Shown here: positions 1-7,989 of the stretch, one piece after another
How the letters are laid out: each line of letters starts with the position of its first letter
How positions within the stretch are numbered: position 1 is the first letter of the stretch
Virus record (IMG/VR): IMGVR_UViG_3300036819_000331
Location: 1 to 64,000 of that record
Strand: one strand, 5' to 3'
DNA from: a virus
DNA length: 64,000 nt
Program-made: the position numbers and the translations under genes
Notes under the pieces: generated by a model
Told to the model about the DNA's origin: nothing
The model's input: the letters and a program-made list of their open reading frames with translations, nothing else
Database searches by the model: none

Positions 1-612
1 ATGAAGCCCCTACCAATCACGAAGATCGAATATGGCGAGTTTCAAAAGGCCTACGCCTTCTTGAATGACGAGCTATTCGAGGGCGCTCTTCCTAATATCC
101 TCGTTACGTTGCAGCGGCTTTCCCGAGCGCATGGCTACTTCTCGCCAAATCGATTTAGTAACCGAGAGGCTGACATTTCCGTACACGAAATCGCTCTGAA
201 TCCCGATGGCTTTGTGAACCGGACTGACGAAGAGATCATCTCAACGCTTGCTCACGAAATGGTTCATCTTTGGCAGCATGCATATGGCAAGCCCGGCAGG
301 CGGGGCTATCACAATCTTCAATGGGCCAAAAAGATGAAGGAGGTTGGTCTCCAGCCGTCGGATACCGGCGAGGAGAACGGCAAGGAAACCGGAGAGAGAG
401 TTAGTCACTACATCGTTGGTGGGGGACCGTTTTCCAAGGCGTACAAGAAGCTTGAAGCAAAAGGCATTCAATTGCATTGGCAGTCGATACCGAAACGAGG
501 GGCGGGAAAAACGAAGTTTTCCTGCTCGAATTGTGGGCAGAATGCGTGGGCCAAGCCCGATGCTTGGCTTCTCTGCGGCGCGTGCAATGGGGCGAGGATG
601 AGCGGCAAGTAG
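1..612 (+). CDS. SprT-like zinc metalloprotease
   Basis: Protein of 203 residues with the SprT/Spartan fold signature: HEMVH at residues 85-89 (metal-binding HExxH), a further histidine in RGYHN near 104 as a likely third ligand, and a C-terminal zinc ribbon with CSNCG and CGAC pairs. SprT-family proteins are zinc peptidases; the eukaryotic relative Spartan cleaves DNA-protein crosslinks, while phage and plasmid copies are mostly uncharacterised. The frame begins on the first base of the window with ATG, so upstream signals cannot be seen and a longer protein is not excluded. A repair or counter-defence role is inference. Confidence 0.85.
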   Translation: MKPLPITKIEYGEFQKAYAFLNDELFEGALPNILVTLQRLSRAHGYFSPNRFSNREADISVHEIALNPDGFVNRTDEEIISTLAHEMVHLWQHAYGKPGRRGYHNLQWAKKMKEVGLQPSDTGEENGKETGERVSHYIVGGGPFSKAYKKLEAKGIQLHWQSIPKRGAGKTKFSCSNCGQNAWAKPDAWLLCGACNGARMSGK

Positions 613-698
613 TAAGCGGGGCGTTGCGGGGCTGCACCCCGCAGAGTGGGGTAGCGGAAGCCCAACGGGCTGAAGCGAGGGGAGAGACTTCTCCCCCT

Positions 699-720
699 TA
701 AAAAAGCCGCCCAACGCGGC
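699..720 (-). terminator. Rho-independent terminator, leftward
   Basis: Read on the minus strand, a GCCGC/GCGGC stem with a 5-nt loop is followed directly by six T. It would stop leftward transcription coming from the 1.4-2.2 kb genes. A second hairpin (GGGGAGA/TCTCCCC) lies just beyond it. Confidence 0.45.
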
Positions 721-741
721 AATCCAAACGAGGCAAAAACC

Positions 742-1356
742 ATGAACGCTACACGTGTCTCCAAACGCGCCGGGCTTAGGTCCGGCATGACTCTAATCGC
801 AATCCTCCTCACCGGCTGCTCCATGGGCAAGAGCGGAGAAACCACCATCACTGTTACCGGAACCCTGAACGGCGGCAACGACCCTCTGGCGATATTCGGC
901 GGCGGCGTACTGCCTGCCGGAACGCCCTACACCCTCGTCTTCACCTTCGACGACACCAAGGGCCAGGACACAGATCCCGGCTGCTCCGGCTCGGGCATCG
1001 GCGGAACGCACGAGGAATCCCCCGGAACGGCCACCCTCACGATCAACGGCAAGAGCTACGACTTCGGCCAGAGTCCGGACGCGACCTCCAAAGCATGGCG
1101 CAAAACCGGCGATGCCTGCTCTGAAATCGGCATGGAGATCGGCGAGGGCCGGTTCCCGTTCTTCAGCACGGTGAGCATCAGGGTGTCCCCGCCACAAGGC
1201 ACCGCTACGCTCACGAGCGATTCCGACTGGCGCTCCCGCCTCTCGGTCGATGACGTCTATGCGCGCAACACCTACAACTCATTCGTCATTCAGAAGGCCG
1301 GAAACTACGCCCGGACGATGAGCTACCTGTCGGTCTCCAGCCTGAAGGTGCGTTGA
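742..1356 (+). CDS. Predicted secreted lipoprotein
   Basis: Protein of 204 residues with a basic N-terminus, a short hydrophobic segment and a lipobox-like LLTGC ending near residue 26, so it is probably exported and lipid-anchored. The mature part is rich in Thr, Gly and Ser with alternating hydrophobic residues (YTLVFTFDD, TATLTINGKSYDFG), which looks like a beta-sandwich. I do not recognise a family. It stands alone on the plus strand between leftward genes, typical of a lysogenic-conversion gene, so a role in altering the host surface is possible but unproven. Confidence 0.6.
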   Translation: MNATRVSKRAGLRSGMTLIAILLTGCSMGKSGETTITVTGTLNGGNDPLAIFGGGVLPAGTPYTLVFTFDDTKGQDTDPGCSGSGIGGTHEESPGTATLTINGKSYDFGQSPDATSKAWRKTGDACSEIGMEIGEGRFPFFSTVSIRVSPPQGTATLTSDSDWRSRLSVDDVYARNTYNSFVIQKAGNYARTMSYLSVSSLKVR

Positions 1357-1357
1357 A

Positions 1358-1573
1358 TCACCGTTCCCGCTCCTCCGCGCGCTCCCGGCGCTCCTGCATG
1401 AGCCGCTGTGTGTGGAACCCCTCCGATACCAGGGCGGTGGCTACCGAGGCAATGCGGATCCACCGCCACCGCTTCTGCGAGTCCTGCACGATCTCGCCGA
1501 TGATGAGCGGGCTGAGGATGCCCGCCATGCGTATCCAGTGCCCGGCAGAGCCAGCGCCCACCGACGTGTGCAC
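1358..1573 (-). CDS. Small membrane-associated protein
   Basis: Leftward frame ending two bases from the lipoprotein stop. From a GTG at 1573 it gives about 71 residues: a short Gly/Ser/His lead, a hydrophobic stretch (MAGILSPLIIGEIV), an amphipathic Arg/Trp segment and a highly charged tail (MQERRERAEERER). Size and layout resemble holin-like or inner-membrane phage proteins, but no family is recognised. The start is uncertain: the frame is open to 1651 and an internal ATG at 1528 would leave 56 residues. No convincing ribosome site marks any of these. Confidence 0.4.
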   Translation of the reverse strand: MHTSVGAGSAGHWIRMAGILSPLIIGEIVQDSQKRWRWIRIASVATALVSEGFHTQRLMQERRERAEERER

Positions 1574-1685
1574 ATGGTGAAACGCTGACCGCTCGCGGAG
1601 TTCCGGCGGTTGAAGGGCGTAATCCCGAGGTTGTGGTGCGCGCGGGGGCATTGCCCGCGCAGGTTAGGCATCCACGGCCAGCCCG

Positions 1686-2204
1686 TCAAGCTGGATTTGG
1701 AATGGGCGTAAATTGAAATTTGGCGGGCTTGAGGCCAAGCTTCCACAGCATCATCAGATTGCTGAGATATAGCGTAACCTTCTCTCTATCTGCGCTGATG
1801 ATTGGATTGTCTGGATCTTCAAGATCAACAATTTGCGACGGCCATGAATCGCCGATTTCTAGACTACTGGTAATGGCGTTTAGACGGCTTAAGAGCAGTT
1901 CTCGTCGTGGAAACTCACCGCTTCCGGCGATAGCGGTGAAGCCGCCCTTGCGTTCCCCGAACATCAAGAATAGCGGCAATAGACCCGCGAAGTAAATTTT
2001 CTCAATTGGCTCTATCACGCGGTCGTCGTGGTCTTCATCCCAAATAACCGCGAAGTCGCAAAAGCGGCCATCGCCTAACATATTTCCGTCTTCGTCGCCG
2101 AAGACAACTGCGCGGAAAATTGAATAGTGAGTACCTCGGCCAAGAGTTCCGGTCGGGGTCTGTTCGTCGTGGAGGGTCTGGAAAAATTCGCTGTATTTGC
2201 GCAA
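1686..2204 (-). CDS. Conserved-looking hypothetical protein
   Basis: Protein of 172 residues starting at TTG (2204), chosen because AGGAG lies 8 bases upstream. It is acidic (GDEDGN, WDEDHDD) with a hydrophobic middle (YFAGLLPLFLMFGERKGGF) and a regular helical end. No catalytic motif or known domain is seen. Base composition is lower in G+C than the flanking phage genes, suggesting separate acquisition. Function unknown. Confidence 0.6.
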   Translation of the reverse strand: MRKYSEFFQTLHDEQTPTGTLGRGTHYSIFRAVVFGDEDGNMLGDGRFCDFAVIWDEDHDDRVIEPIEKIYFAGLLPLFLMFGERKGGFTAIAGSGEFPRRELLLSRLNAITSSLEIGDSWPSQIVDLEDPDNPIISADREKVTLYLSNLMMLWKLGLKPAKFQFTPIPNPA

Positions 2205-2359
2205 GATGCGCTCCTTTCAAGAGGCAACGGATGCGATTTCGTCGCACGCGCGGATTTTCGTCCGCGCTCCGTTACTACCATCCACAGTCTAACATCCGTG
2301 TCAAATGTTAGGGAAGCTGAGAAGGTTCGGAGTTCGCATATGGTTTCATCAGTCCCCGG

Positions 2360-2551
2360 TCATCTCCATATCTCGGGGTTACAGCGCTTGGCCACTCGAC
2401 CTCCGACGATGTTCTGAAGCGCGTGGATATGGAACGTGAATTCGGCGGCATCGCCAGGATGGCCCTTTGACAATCGACAAAATTCATTCCAAGCATTTGC
2501 CAGATGGGTGAGTACCTCATGCTCCTCTGCGGTGAGTCCGGGTTCTGTCAT
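2360..2551 (-). CDS. Small hypothetical phage protein
   Basis: Protein of 63 residues, mostly helical (EEHEVLTHLANAWNEF, EFTFHIHALQNIVGGR). Its ATG overlaps the stop of the Lar-like gene by four bases, so the two are translationally coupled. The pattern matches small early phage proteins of unknown role. Confidence 0.65.
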   Translation of the reverse strand: MTEPGLTAEEHEVLTHLANAWNEFCRLSKGHPGDAAEFTFHIHALQNIVGGRVAKRCNPEIWR

Positions 2552-2901
2552 CGTGTAGGCTCTTGGGGATTAAGGGCCTTTGCAGCGATGGCCTGCGAGT
2601 GATGTTCATAGTGTTGAGAGGCGATTTTCCCGAGGGCAACTTCCAGCCGCTCAATCTCCACCACCGCCTCCTGCACCAGAGCGATGAGGGCGGCTTCACG
2701 AGGGCGGATATTCCAGGCATTGACAGCGGCTTCCTGCCCACGCTGTTGGCGCGTTTGGAGTCCGCAGTCAAAACATTGCACGGAATAGTTGCCGAAGCCA
2801 TGGGCCGTCAGAGTGTCACGGGCGGCTCCGCACCGTGGGCATGGCTGAAGACCGTGCAGCAGTTGCGTGAGCGCCGCGAGCTTGGTAAGGATGTCGGTCA
2901 C
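2548..2901 (-). CDS. Lar-like zinc-finger protein
   Basis: Protein of 117 residues with CPRC at 21-24, CFDC at 43-46 and the following AAVNAWN motif, the arrangement of the Lar restriction-alleviation family. Rac-prophage Lar modulates type I restriction; many phage relatives share only the zinc finger. The C-terminal half is helical (VEIERLEVALGKIASQHYEHH). It sits at the head of a two-gene leftward pair. A restriction-related role fits the methylase and DarB-like genes elsewhere in the window but is inferred. Confidence 0.65.
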   Translation of the reverse strand: MTDILTKLAALTQLLHGLQPCPRCGAARDTLTAHGFGNYSVQCFDCGLQTRQQRGQEAAVNAWNIRPREAALIALVQEAVVEIERLEVALGKIASQHYEHHSQAIAAKALNPQEPTR

Positions 2902-2988
2902 TGGAACCCCGTTTTGACACTGGTTGAAACGATCCCGCTCCCGCCTTCACCAAGGATGTAGACTTGTTGCGGGGTTTTGGGAGGGGAT

Positions 2989-3186
2989 ATGAAGAAAAGC
3001 AGCCTACTTGCCGGTCTGGGCTTTGCGTTTATGGGGACGATGGTTCTGCTCAACAGCCTGGGCAATCCACGGATCGAGGCGGCCCACTTGCATGGCTCCG
3101 ATATCTTGAGACTCGTCGCTTCGGGCGGGTTGTTTGGCGTCGCCATAATGGTGGCGACGGCTTCCAGATGGGCGAGGAAAGAGTAG
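2989..3186 (+). CDS. Small two-pass membrane protein
   Basis: Protein of 65 residues starting at ATG 2989, preceded by GGGAGGGG. Two hydrophobic segments (LLAGLGFAFMGTMVLLNSL and LVASGGLFGVAIMVATA) are separated by a short charged loop, with a basic end (SRWARKE). It is the only rightward gene in this leftward run and ends just before a convergent gene. No family recognised. Confidence 0.55.
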   Translation: MKKSSLLAGLGFAFMGTMVLLNSLGNPRIEAAHLHGSDILRLVASGGLFGVAIMVATASRWARKE

Positions 3187-3196
3187 GGGGCGTGAG

Positions 3197-3514
3197 TCAT
3201 GCTTCATCCCTGAATTTGACGCCGGCGGCTTTGATGGCAGTTATTACAGCTTTTGCATGTGCTCGATAAAGTGGCCTGAAACCTTTGGCAATGTCCTCGT
3301 CTTTCAGCAGTTCTGACAGGGCATGCTCAGCAATTCTCGCCGCTTCGGCTTGCGTCAGCTTCGGCGCATAGTTGTCTTTGGCGGCTTGCCAGCCAGCCCA
3401 AGCGGCCTGTACGCTGCCGTTAAGGTAAACTCCGTCGCATTTCGATATATGCCTTCCTGCCGGACCGCCGAATTTGTGGTCAACCCAGTCTTCGAATTCC
3501 TCGCGGTCGCTCAT
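3197..3514 (-). CDS. Hypothetical phage protein
   Basis: Protein of 105 residues that begins MSDREEFEDW and carries an AAWAGWQAA segment often seen in short phage early proteins, followed by a helical end. The start overlaps the stop of the upstream leftward gene by four bases. It belongs to the coupled 3.2-5.4 kb operon. No enzymatic motif is visible. Confidence 0.65.
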   Translation of the reverse strand: MSDREEFEDWVDHKFGGPAGRHISKCDGVYLNGSVQAAWAGWQAAKDNYAPKLTQAEAARIAEHALSELLKDEDIAKGFRPLYRAHAKAVITAIKAAGVKFRDEA

Positions 3515-3903
3515 TCATCCCTCCAAGACGAAGCAGGAATAGCGGCGATGGCAGCTCTGGCAGTCTCAACGCAATATTCCCAATGAGCCTTTGGTGGGTA
3601 GCCCCCGTCAGTTTCATCAGGGTTGTCGCCAGCAATCGCGCGTGCGACGAGCTCCACCAGTTCGTGCGGGGCCGAATGGGCTGGGGCCGGGGAGACTTTC
3701 ACTCCCAGTTCTTTAGCGGGCCTTTCGGCTTCCTCCTGCGTTTTATCTATATCGCAGGCCACGGCTCCGTGATTCTGTTCAGCGTTGTGCTCGCGGATGA
3801 TGGCGATGGCTCTATCAGCGGGGAAATACTGCTCGCTATTATTTCCGTCCATATGGCCGGTGCGTATCTCTGCGAGCCGGTCAATCAGGGTTTTTGTGGT
3901 CAT
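3511..3903 (-). CDS. Hypothetical phage protein
   Basis: Protein of 130 residues. The N-terminal third (LIDRLAEIRTG, FPADRAIAIIREHN) and a late segment (HELVELVARAIAGDNPDE, YCVETARAAIAAI) are typical of short helical phage early proteins. Four-base overlaps join it to both neighbours. Function unknown. Confidence 0.65.
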   Translation of the reverse strand: MTTKTLIDRLAEIRTGHMDGNNSEQYFPADRAIAIIREHNAEQNHGAVACDIDKTQEEAERPAKELGVKVSPAPAHSAPHELVELVARAIAGDNPDETDGGYPPKAHWEYCVETARAAIAAIPASSWRDE

Positions 3904-4100
3904 GATGCTTCCCCCGTGGTTTTCGCGTCCGCTCTCGCGGTAAAGGTCAGCGCATTCTCGACTACCGCCGCGCCGACGTCATCGGTAACATCAAATTTCT
4001 CGCCCGTGACGGTCACAAGGCCATTCTCGATTTTGTAGTGCCGAGTGGCGTACAAGCGCCCACTGAACTTGCTGTAGAAAACGCGGATTGGCCTCTTCAT
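3900..4100 (-). CDS. Small hypothetical protein
   Basis: Protein of 66 residues from ATG 4100, chosen over a longer frame because GGAG lies just upstream and it restores the four-base overlap with the preceding gene. It looks beta-rich at first (RVFYSKFSGRLYATRHYKI). No family recognised. Confidence 0.6.
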   Translation of the reverse strand: MKRPIRVFYSKFSGRLYATRHYKIENGLVTVTGEKFDVTDDVGAAVVENALTFTARADAKTTGEAS

Positions 4101-4462
4101 ACTCCATCTCCCCCATAAACCGTCACAAAGCAACCCTTCTCCGCATCCCACAAAGGATGCGATCTATCCCCCTCGTCGTAATCCTCGACGCGAACCTCGA
4201 CTCCGGGTGGGATGCCGGTCACGTCCTGCACGAGGCCGCCTTCGACGTGAACGGTGATAGTCTTTTGCGATGCGCTGTTATCAACCAGCGCTTCCCACTC
4301 GACAAGCTGTTCTGGCACTGTAAGGTGGTGATATTCCGCATTATGCTGCTTGCAGTTGTGAATAGCCGCCTTAAGGGAATGCTTAAGGGCGGCATTCTCT
4401 CGGCGCAGCCCGTCCACATACCGCTCATATTCGATGGTTTCTGAGGGGAGGGGCTGGGTCAT
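4097..4462 (-). CDS. Hypothetical phage protein
   Basis: Protein of 121 residues: an N-terminal helical, coiled-coil-like part (YVDGLRRENAALKHSLKAAI) and a beta-type acidic C-terminal part (ITVHVEGGLVQDV, GVEVRVEDYDEGD). Overlaps both neighbours by four bases. Function unknown. Confidence 0.65.
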   Translation of the reverse strand: MTQPLPSETIEYERYVDGLRRENAALKHSLKAAIHNCKQHNAEYHHLTVPEQLVEWEALVDNSASQKTITVHVEGGLVQDVTGIPPGVEVRVEDYDEGDRSHPLWDAEKGCFVTVYGGDGV

Positions 4463-4743
4463 GATGCACTCCCGCCGGTCTTGTAGTTGGGATTGATAGT
4501 GCGGGCGAGCAGGTCCATCGCGCCATCGGCAAGGATCCGTGCCTTTGACGAGCCTTTCAACCGTTGCGAGCCTTGCAAATAGAGGGCGATTTCCTCAAGC
4601 TTTTCCCGCACGTCCTGAGCGGAGGCCAGAATCTGTCCGGTCATCGGCGGCGCGTCCTCTTCGACGTAGGCGACGGCCTTGCCATCAAGGACTATCGGAC
4701 GGCCATCTTCGTCCGACGAGAATTTGAAATATTGCTCACGCAT
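4459..4743 (-). CDS. Hypothetical phage protein
   Basis: Protein of 94 residues from ATG 4743 (MREQYFKFSS). A longer frame exists but would run far into the upstream gene. The middle is helical (AQDVREKLEEIALYLQG). It overlaps the next gene upstream by eight bases. No domain recognised. Confidence 0.6.
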   Translation of the reverse strand: MREQYFKFSSDEDGRPIVLDGKAVAYVEEDAPPMTGQILASAQDVREKLEEIALYLQGSQRLKGSSKARILADGAMDLLARTINPNYKTGGSAS

Positions 4744-5371
4744 GATCGCCTCCAGTGCTCGCGGCGAGAGACGAGCGATTCGAGGCGATCGACTCCGATT
4801 GCAGTCTGAGATATGGCCGCAAGACATCAAAGGCAGCGCCGATTACGACGGAGCCAATGTTGCCCTTCTTAACGCCGTTCCGGGTGATGACTTCCGACAC
4901 ATGGTCGTCTATTCGTCGAATTAGTTCGGCCTCGGTGATGCCCTGAGGCTCGTTCGGTGCACCTCCGCTGGCCTTGGCGATGGCGGCGCGGGCATTCAAC
5001 ACGACGGGACATTCACGCTGTACGCCATCAATGCAATCGGCCATATTGAGGTTATGCAACTCTGTCCATTTCACGAAATCAATCAAGGCACTGAGCAGCG
5101 TCTGGTGGCTGTTGCACGCTTGGACGATGAACGCCGCATTCGCCTCGGCCTCTTCGTCATCGCCGCAGTAGCCTATTTCGCAGACCGGGGGCCCATCGCA
5201 GATGCCGTCTTCGTCAACGGGGAAGATCGTATATCCGTCGGTGTCACATAGTTGTGCTGCTACGGAATCGAAGCCATCGCCGTCATATCCCCAAGGCAGA
5301 GGCGTGTGCGTCGTGGCCGAAGATTGTGATTGCGGCTGAAAGGAATCTGTGGAATCAGAATTGGTAGCCAT
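4736..5371 (-). CDS. Hypothetical phage protein, head of leftward operon
   Basis: Protein of 211 residues with the HTPLPW motif near the N-terminus, a recurrent opening of uncharacterised phage early proteins, followed by an acidic, cysteine-containing region and a pair of helices (EANAAFIVQACNSHQTLLSA). It is the first gene of the leftward run that ends at 3197. The 137-bp gap upstream should hold its promoter or the leader from the DUF736 gene. Role unknown. Confidence 0.7.
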   Translation of the reverse strand: MATNSDSTDSFQPQSQSSATTHTPLPWGYDGDGFDSVAAQLCDTDGYTIFPVDEDGICDGPPVCEIGYCGDDEEAEANAAFIVQACNSHQTLLSALIDFVKWTELHNLNMADCIDGVQRECPVVLNARAAIAKASGGAPNEPQGITEAELIRRIDDHVSEVITRNGVKKGNIGSVVIGAAFDVLRPYLRLQSESIASNRSSLAASTGGDHA

Positions 5372-5479
5372 AAACGTACATCCTTACGTTGGTGGTTAGA
5401 GGGGCCAGTGAGTGTGGAAGCTTGCTGGCCCTTCGCGCATTTAATGGGAAGACTCCGGTTCGGTCAACACGAAAGTGAA

Positions 5480-5501
5480 GGGGTGACCCGAAGGCCACCC
5501 C
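5480..5501 (-). terminator. Hairpin with UUCG loop after DUF736 gene
   Basis: On the minus strand GGGGTGGCC and GGTCACCCC (one G-T pair) close a TTCG tetraloop right after the stop at 5509. The following TTCACTTTCGTGTT is only moderately T-rich, so this is either a terminator or a transcript-stabilising end. Confidence 0.5.
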
Positions 5502-5508
5502 AACCCGG

Positions 5509-5841
5509 TTACTTCTTGCCATCCTTCTTGAAGCTCGGCTTCCGGTACGTCAGGGTGTGGCCCTTCTCGACCCCGGATTTCACCAGCTTGTACGAGCCCG
5601 GCGCAAGACTCGGTTCCTCGAAGGCGATGGAAACGTAGTGCCCGCGGTCGTCCTCGTAATCCCAGGCGACGCCGATGTCCTTGCTGCCGGAGCTGACGAC
5701 GTAATCCGGGTGGTTGTCCTTTTCCTTGTCCTCGACGCGGACCAGTTGGACGGGTGCCTTGATGGCGAGAGTATCGAGCTTGCCCGTGTAGCCGGTTTCG
5801 GTGGATTGGAACGAACCTATGATGAGAGCTGATTTCTTCAT
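5509..5841 (-). CDS. DUF736 family protein
   Basis: Protein of 110 residues that matches DUF736 along its length: an opening IGSFQSTETGYTGKLDTL, a central DNHPDYVV segment, then GVAWDYEDDRGHYVSIAFEEP and a basic tail. DUF736 proteins are small beta-rich proteins common on alphaproteobacterial plasmids and mobile elements; their role is unknown. The gene has its own terminator-like hairpin, and a purine-rich GGAGAAAG site precedes the ATG. It supports an alphaproteobacterial host. Confidence 0.85.
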   Translation of the reverse strand: MKKSALIIGSFQSTETGYTGKLDTLAIKAPVQLVRVEDKEKDNHPDYVVSSGSKDIGVAWDYEDDRGHYVSIAFEEPSLAPGSYKLVKSGVEKGHTLTYRKPSFKKDGKK

Positions 5842-6037
5842 GACTTTCTCCTTTTGTTGTTTGAAGCCGCGACATGCTGCTTCTTGACGGCGAACGTCAG
5901 GCGCGCGGAATAGCGAAGCCGGTCATAGAACTTTGGAGCGCAGCGACCGCGAGGAATCGACCGAAGGGAGAGGGGAAATGTTCGTCATTGGCCGGAGAGC
6001 GACGCGCGCATAGTCGCCGGCATAAAAAGGAGCAGGC

Positions 6038-6190
6038 ATGGACTTGCGGCGGAATGCGAAAGGGGAGGGTGAAGATCAGCGCTTGAATCGGTGTTCAAAA
6101 TCGGCCGGAAACACGGTGGGGGCTGCGATGACCGCCTATATCCGAATGGATGTAAAATTGACTGAATGGAGAATAGCCCATGTCGCCTAG
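6038..6190 (+). CDS. Possible 50-residue leader gene
   Basis: Within the 338-bp space between the DUF736 gene and the membrane protein gene there is a 50-codon frame starting at ATG 6038, with AAGGAG six bases upstream and a stop that overlaps the next start by 11 bases. The product is basic and hydrophilic with no motif. Apart from this frame I see nothing definite in the space. The good ribosome site and overlap favour a real coupled gene, but chance is possible. Confidence 0.3.
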   Translation: MDLRRNAKGEGEDQRLNRCSKSAGNTVGAAMTAYIRMDVKLTEWRIAHVA

Positions 6191-7043
6191 GGCGCGAGAA
6201 CCGCTAGACATACAGGATTATCTAGAAGCCAGCAGTGATGCCTCATCCCGAACGCGTGCGGCGCTGCTGGCCCTGATTGTTGCCAGTATCGTTGCTTTTG
6301 CTGCCGTTCTGCACACGATGCAAGGGAGATGGATGCATGAACGAATTCTCGCTGCGCAAAATATTCGGAGCAGCTACGTCGCCAAGGAGCTCGGCCCGTA
6401 CCCAGAGCGCAGAGGATTGAGCGCGGACGAATACGGTGAAAGAGTAAGGCATTACGAGCATCGATACCTTGGTCTCTGCGACGCGTTGGTGAAGACGGAT
6501 ATCGAGAATTTCATCGTGAGCGCTCCATTCATCGGTTTTACTTTTGACGTAAATGATCTGGATGTCTTAGGGGCGGTCGGCTTGTTCGTTGTTCTATTAG
6601 TCTATCGGTTCTTTTTAGCGAGGGAGCTTGAAAACTTAAAATTGTCTTTTAGGGCAGCTAAGGCTCTTGGGATGGCTGAGCTGGACAAATTCTATATTTT
6701 GTTGTCAATGCGGCAGGTATTTACGACGCCGCAATCCGACTTCAAATCACCATCGCGCTTTCGTAGCATCACACATAAGATACTTATTTGGATGCCGGTT
6801 GCCGTACTCGGAGTAATAGAGTACGACGACTGCATAAGTTTTGATATCGGTGCTGACATTAATAACATCCACTCCGTCACCGGTGTTTCCTGCGGCGCGC
6901 TCGGCCTGATCTTTTCCATCTGGATTTCTAGCGCGGTGACCGCCCGCCTCTTTCAGATGGACAAAATTTGGCTGGATTGTAGACATGAGATCGAAGCGTG
7001 GAAAAAGGCTCAGAGCCCGGCGGCTAAGAGCCAGCATCATTGA
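6180..7043 (+). CDS. Multi-pass membrane protein of unknown function
   Basis: Protein of 287 residues with four hydrophobic segments: residues about 28-46, 120-140, 198-216 and 238-260. A soluble loop between the first and second carries charged residues, and the last 30 residues are charged and probably cytoplasmic. No transporter or holin motif is recognised. The A+T-rich codon use after 6560 differs from neighbouring phage genes, suggesting recent transfer. It is monocistronic or coupled to the small frame upstream; a cargo or lysogeny gene is a reasonable guess. Confidence 0.65.
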   Translation: MSPRAREPLDIQDYLEASSDASSRTRAALLALIVASIVAFAAVLHTMQGRWMHERILAAQNIRSSYVAKELGPYPERRGLSADEYGERVRHYEHRYLGLCDALVKTDIENFIVSAPFIGFTFDVNDLDVLGAVGLFVVLLVYRFFLARELENLKLSFRAAKALGMAELDKFYILLSMRQVFTTPQSDFKSPSRFRSITHKILIWMPVAVLGVIEYDDCISFDIGADINNIHSVTGVSCGALGLIFSIWISSAVTARLFQMDKIWLDCRHEIEAWKKAQSPAAKSQHH

Positions 7044-7142
7044 GAGTAATCCATTTGCAGTTCGGCACAAGACCGCACTTATGTATCAACCACACCTCCC
7101 CTCCCATAGCCCCACGCCCCTGATGCCGGTAGTGTGAGGGGA

Positions 7143-7574
7143 ATGGCAGATCCGCACGTTATCACCGCCTTGCTGAGAAAGTACACGGAAATCCTGACGC
7201 TGCTGCGGGCGAAGGACGCCGAGGCCGCTGAGCTGCGAGCGCAGCTGCTGGTGCTATCCAAGGCCATCAGCATCTACAAACCCGGCTTCGATGCCTCAGA
7301 GATATTCCCCAAGCGCAGCCACAAGCACAACCTTCACTTTCCGCGCGGTATGTTCTACCGGGTGGTGATGGACATCCTGCGGGAAGCGGACAGGCCGCTA
7401 TCGGCAGGAGAGCTGGCGCGGGCCGCACTGGAGCGTCAGGGAGCGCCGACGGATGCCGCGACGGTCAACCAGTTCCGGCAGACGCTCAACGGGGCGTTGG
7501 TGAAGTATGCGCGGGACGGGCGGATTGTGCGGCGTGAGGGCGAGAGGCCTCAGCGGTGGGAATTGGTGAGGTAG
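7143..7574 (+). CDS. Coiled-coil plus winged-helix-like protein
   Basis: Protein of 143 residues from ATG 7143 (AGGGGA immediately upstream; a GTG nine bases earlier is weaker). The N-terminal 45 residues are a likely coiled coil (LLRAKDAEAAELRAQLLVLS). From about residue 70 the pattern VVMDILREADRPLSAGELARAALERQG...LVKYARDGRIVRREGERPQRWELV looks like a winged helix with a C-terminal wing. A DNA-binding regulator is inferred; no named family is recognised. Confidence 0.6.
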   Translation: MADPHVITALLRKYTEILTLLRAKDAEAAELRAQLLVLSKAISIYKPGFDASEIFPKRSHKHNLHFPRGMFYRVVMDILREADRPLSAGELARAALERQGAPTDAATVNQFRQTLNGALVKYARDGRIVRREGERPQRWELVR

Positions 7575-7661
7575 CGTGTGGATCGGCAGAAATCGGCTCC
7601 TACGCTCATTATGTCTCTTCCCTGCAACGCCGACTTGGTATATATTCCTGACCCCGATTTT

Positions 7662-7693
7662 AAGTTGTCAACGTAAAAGACACAACTTATAGT
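7662..7693 (+). promoter_or_regulatory. Sigma70-type promoter with inverted-repeat operator
   Basis: TTGTCA (7665-7670), 17-bp spacer, TATAGT (7688-7693), about 30 bp before the HicB-like start. AAGTTGT (7662-7668) and ACAACTT (7682-7688) form a perfect inverted repeat spanning both promoter boxes. The position suggests autorepression by the antitoxin or the complex, as known for hicAB loci. Confidence 0.65.
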
Positions 7694-7725
7694 ATTCGGG
7701 CAACACTTTTTCAGGAGGCGTTTCT

Positions 7726-7980
7726 ATGAGCACACCATCCACTATCGTTGTTGATGTGACAGTTCACCAGAATTGGTATGTTGCCACCAGTAGAAGTCTG
7801 GCTGGATTATTCGTGGCCGACCCCACCATGTTTGGGCTGTTACAGGAAATCCCCGAAGTTATCAAAATGCTGATAAAGACGAAATACGGCAAAGACGTTG
7901 AAGTGGCGGAAGCAAGGGAATTAGACAGCACAGACGTTTTCCCAATCACTTATGCTGCGATAACAAAGTGCGCCGCATAG
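7726..7980 (+). CDS. HicB-like (DUF1902) antitoxin candidate
   Basis: Protein of 84 residues with the partial RNase H-like strand pattern of HicB/DUF1902 proteins: VDVTVHQNWYVATSRSLAGL followed by the helix LLQEIPEVIKMLIKTKYG. HicB proteins neutralise the mRNA interferase HicA and usually repress their own promoter. An AGGAGG site precedes the ATG, and a promoter with an embedded inverted repeat lies just upstream. There is no separate C-terminal helix-turn-helix, so the RNase H-like part or the complex would have to bind DNA. The order (antitoxin first) is the reverse of classical hicAB. Confidence 0.6.
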   Translation: MSTPSTIVVDVTVHQNWYVATSRSLAGLFVADPTMFGLLQEIPEVIKMLIKTKYGKDVEVAEARELDSTDVFPITYAAITKCAA

Positions 7981-7989
7981 GAGGCACCC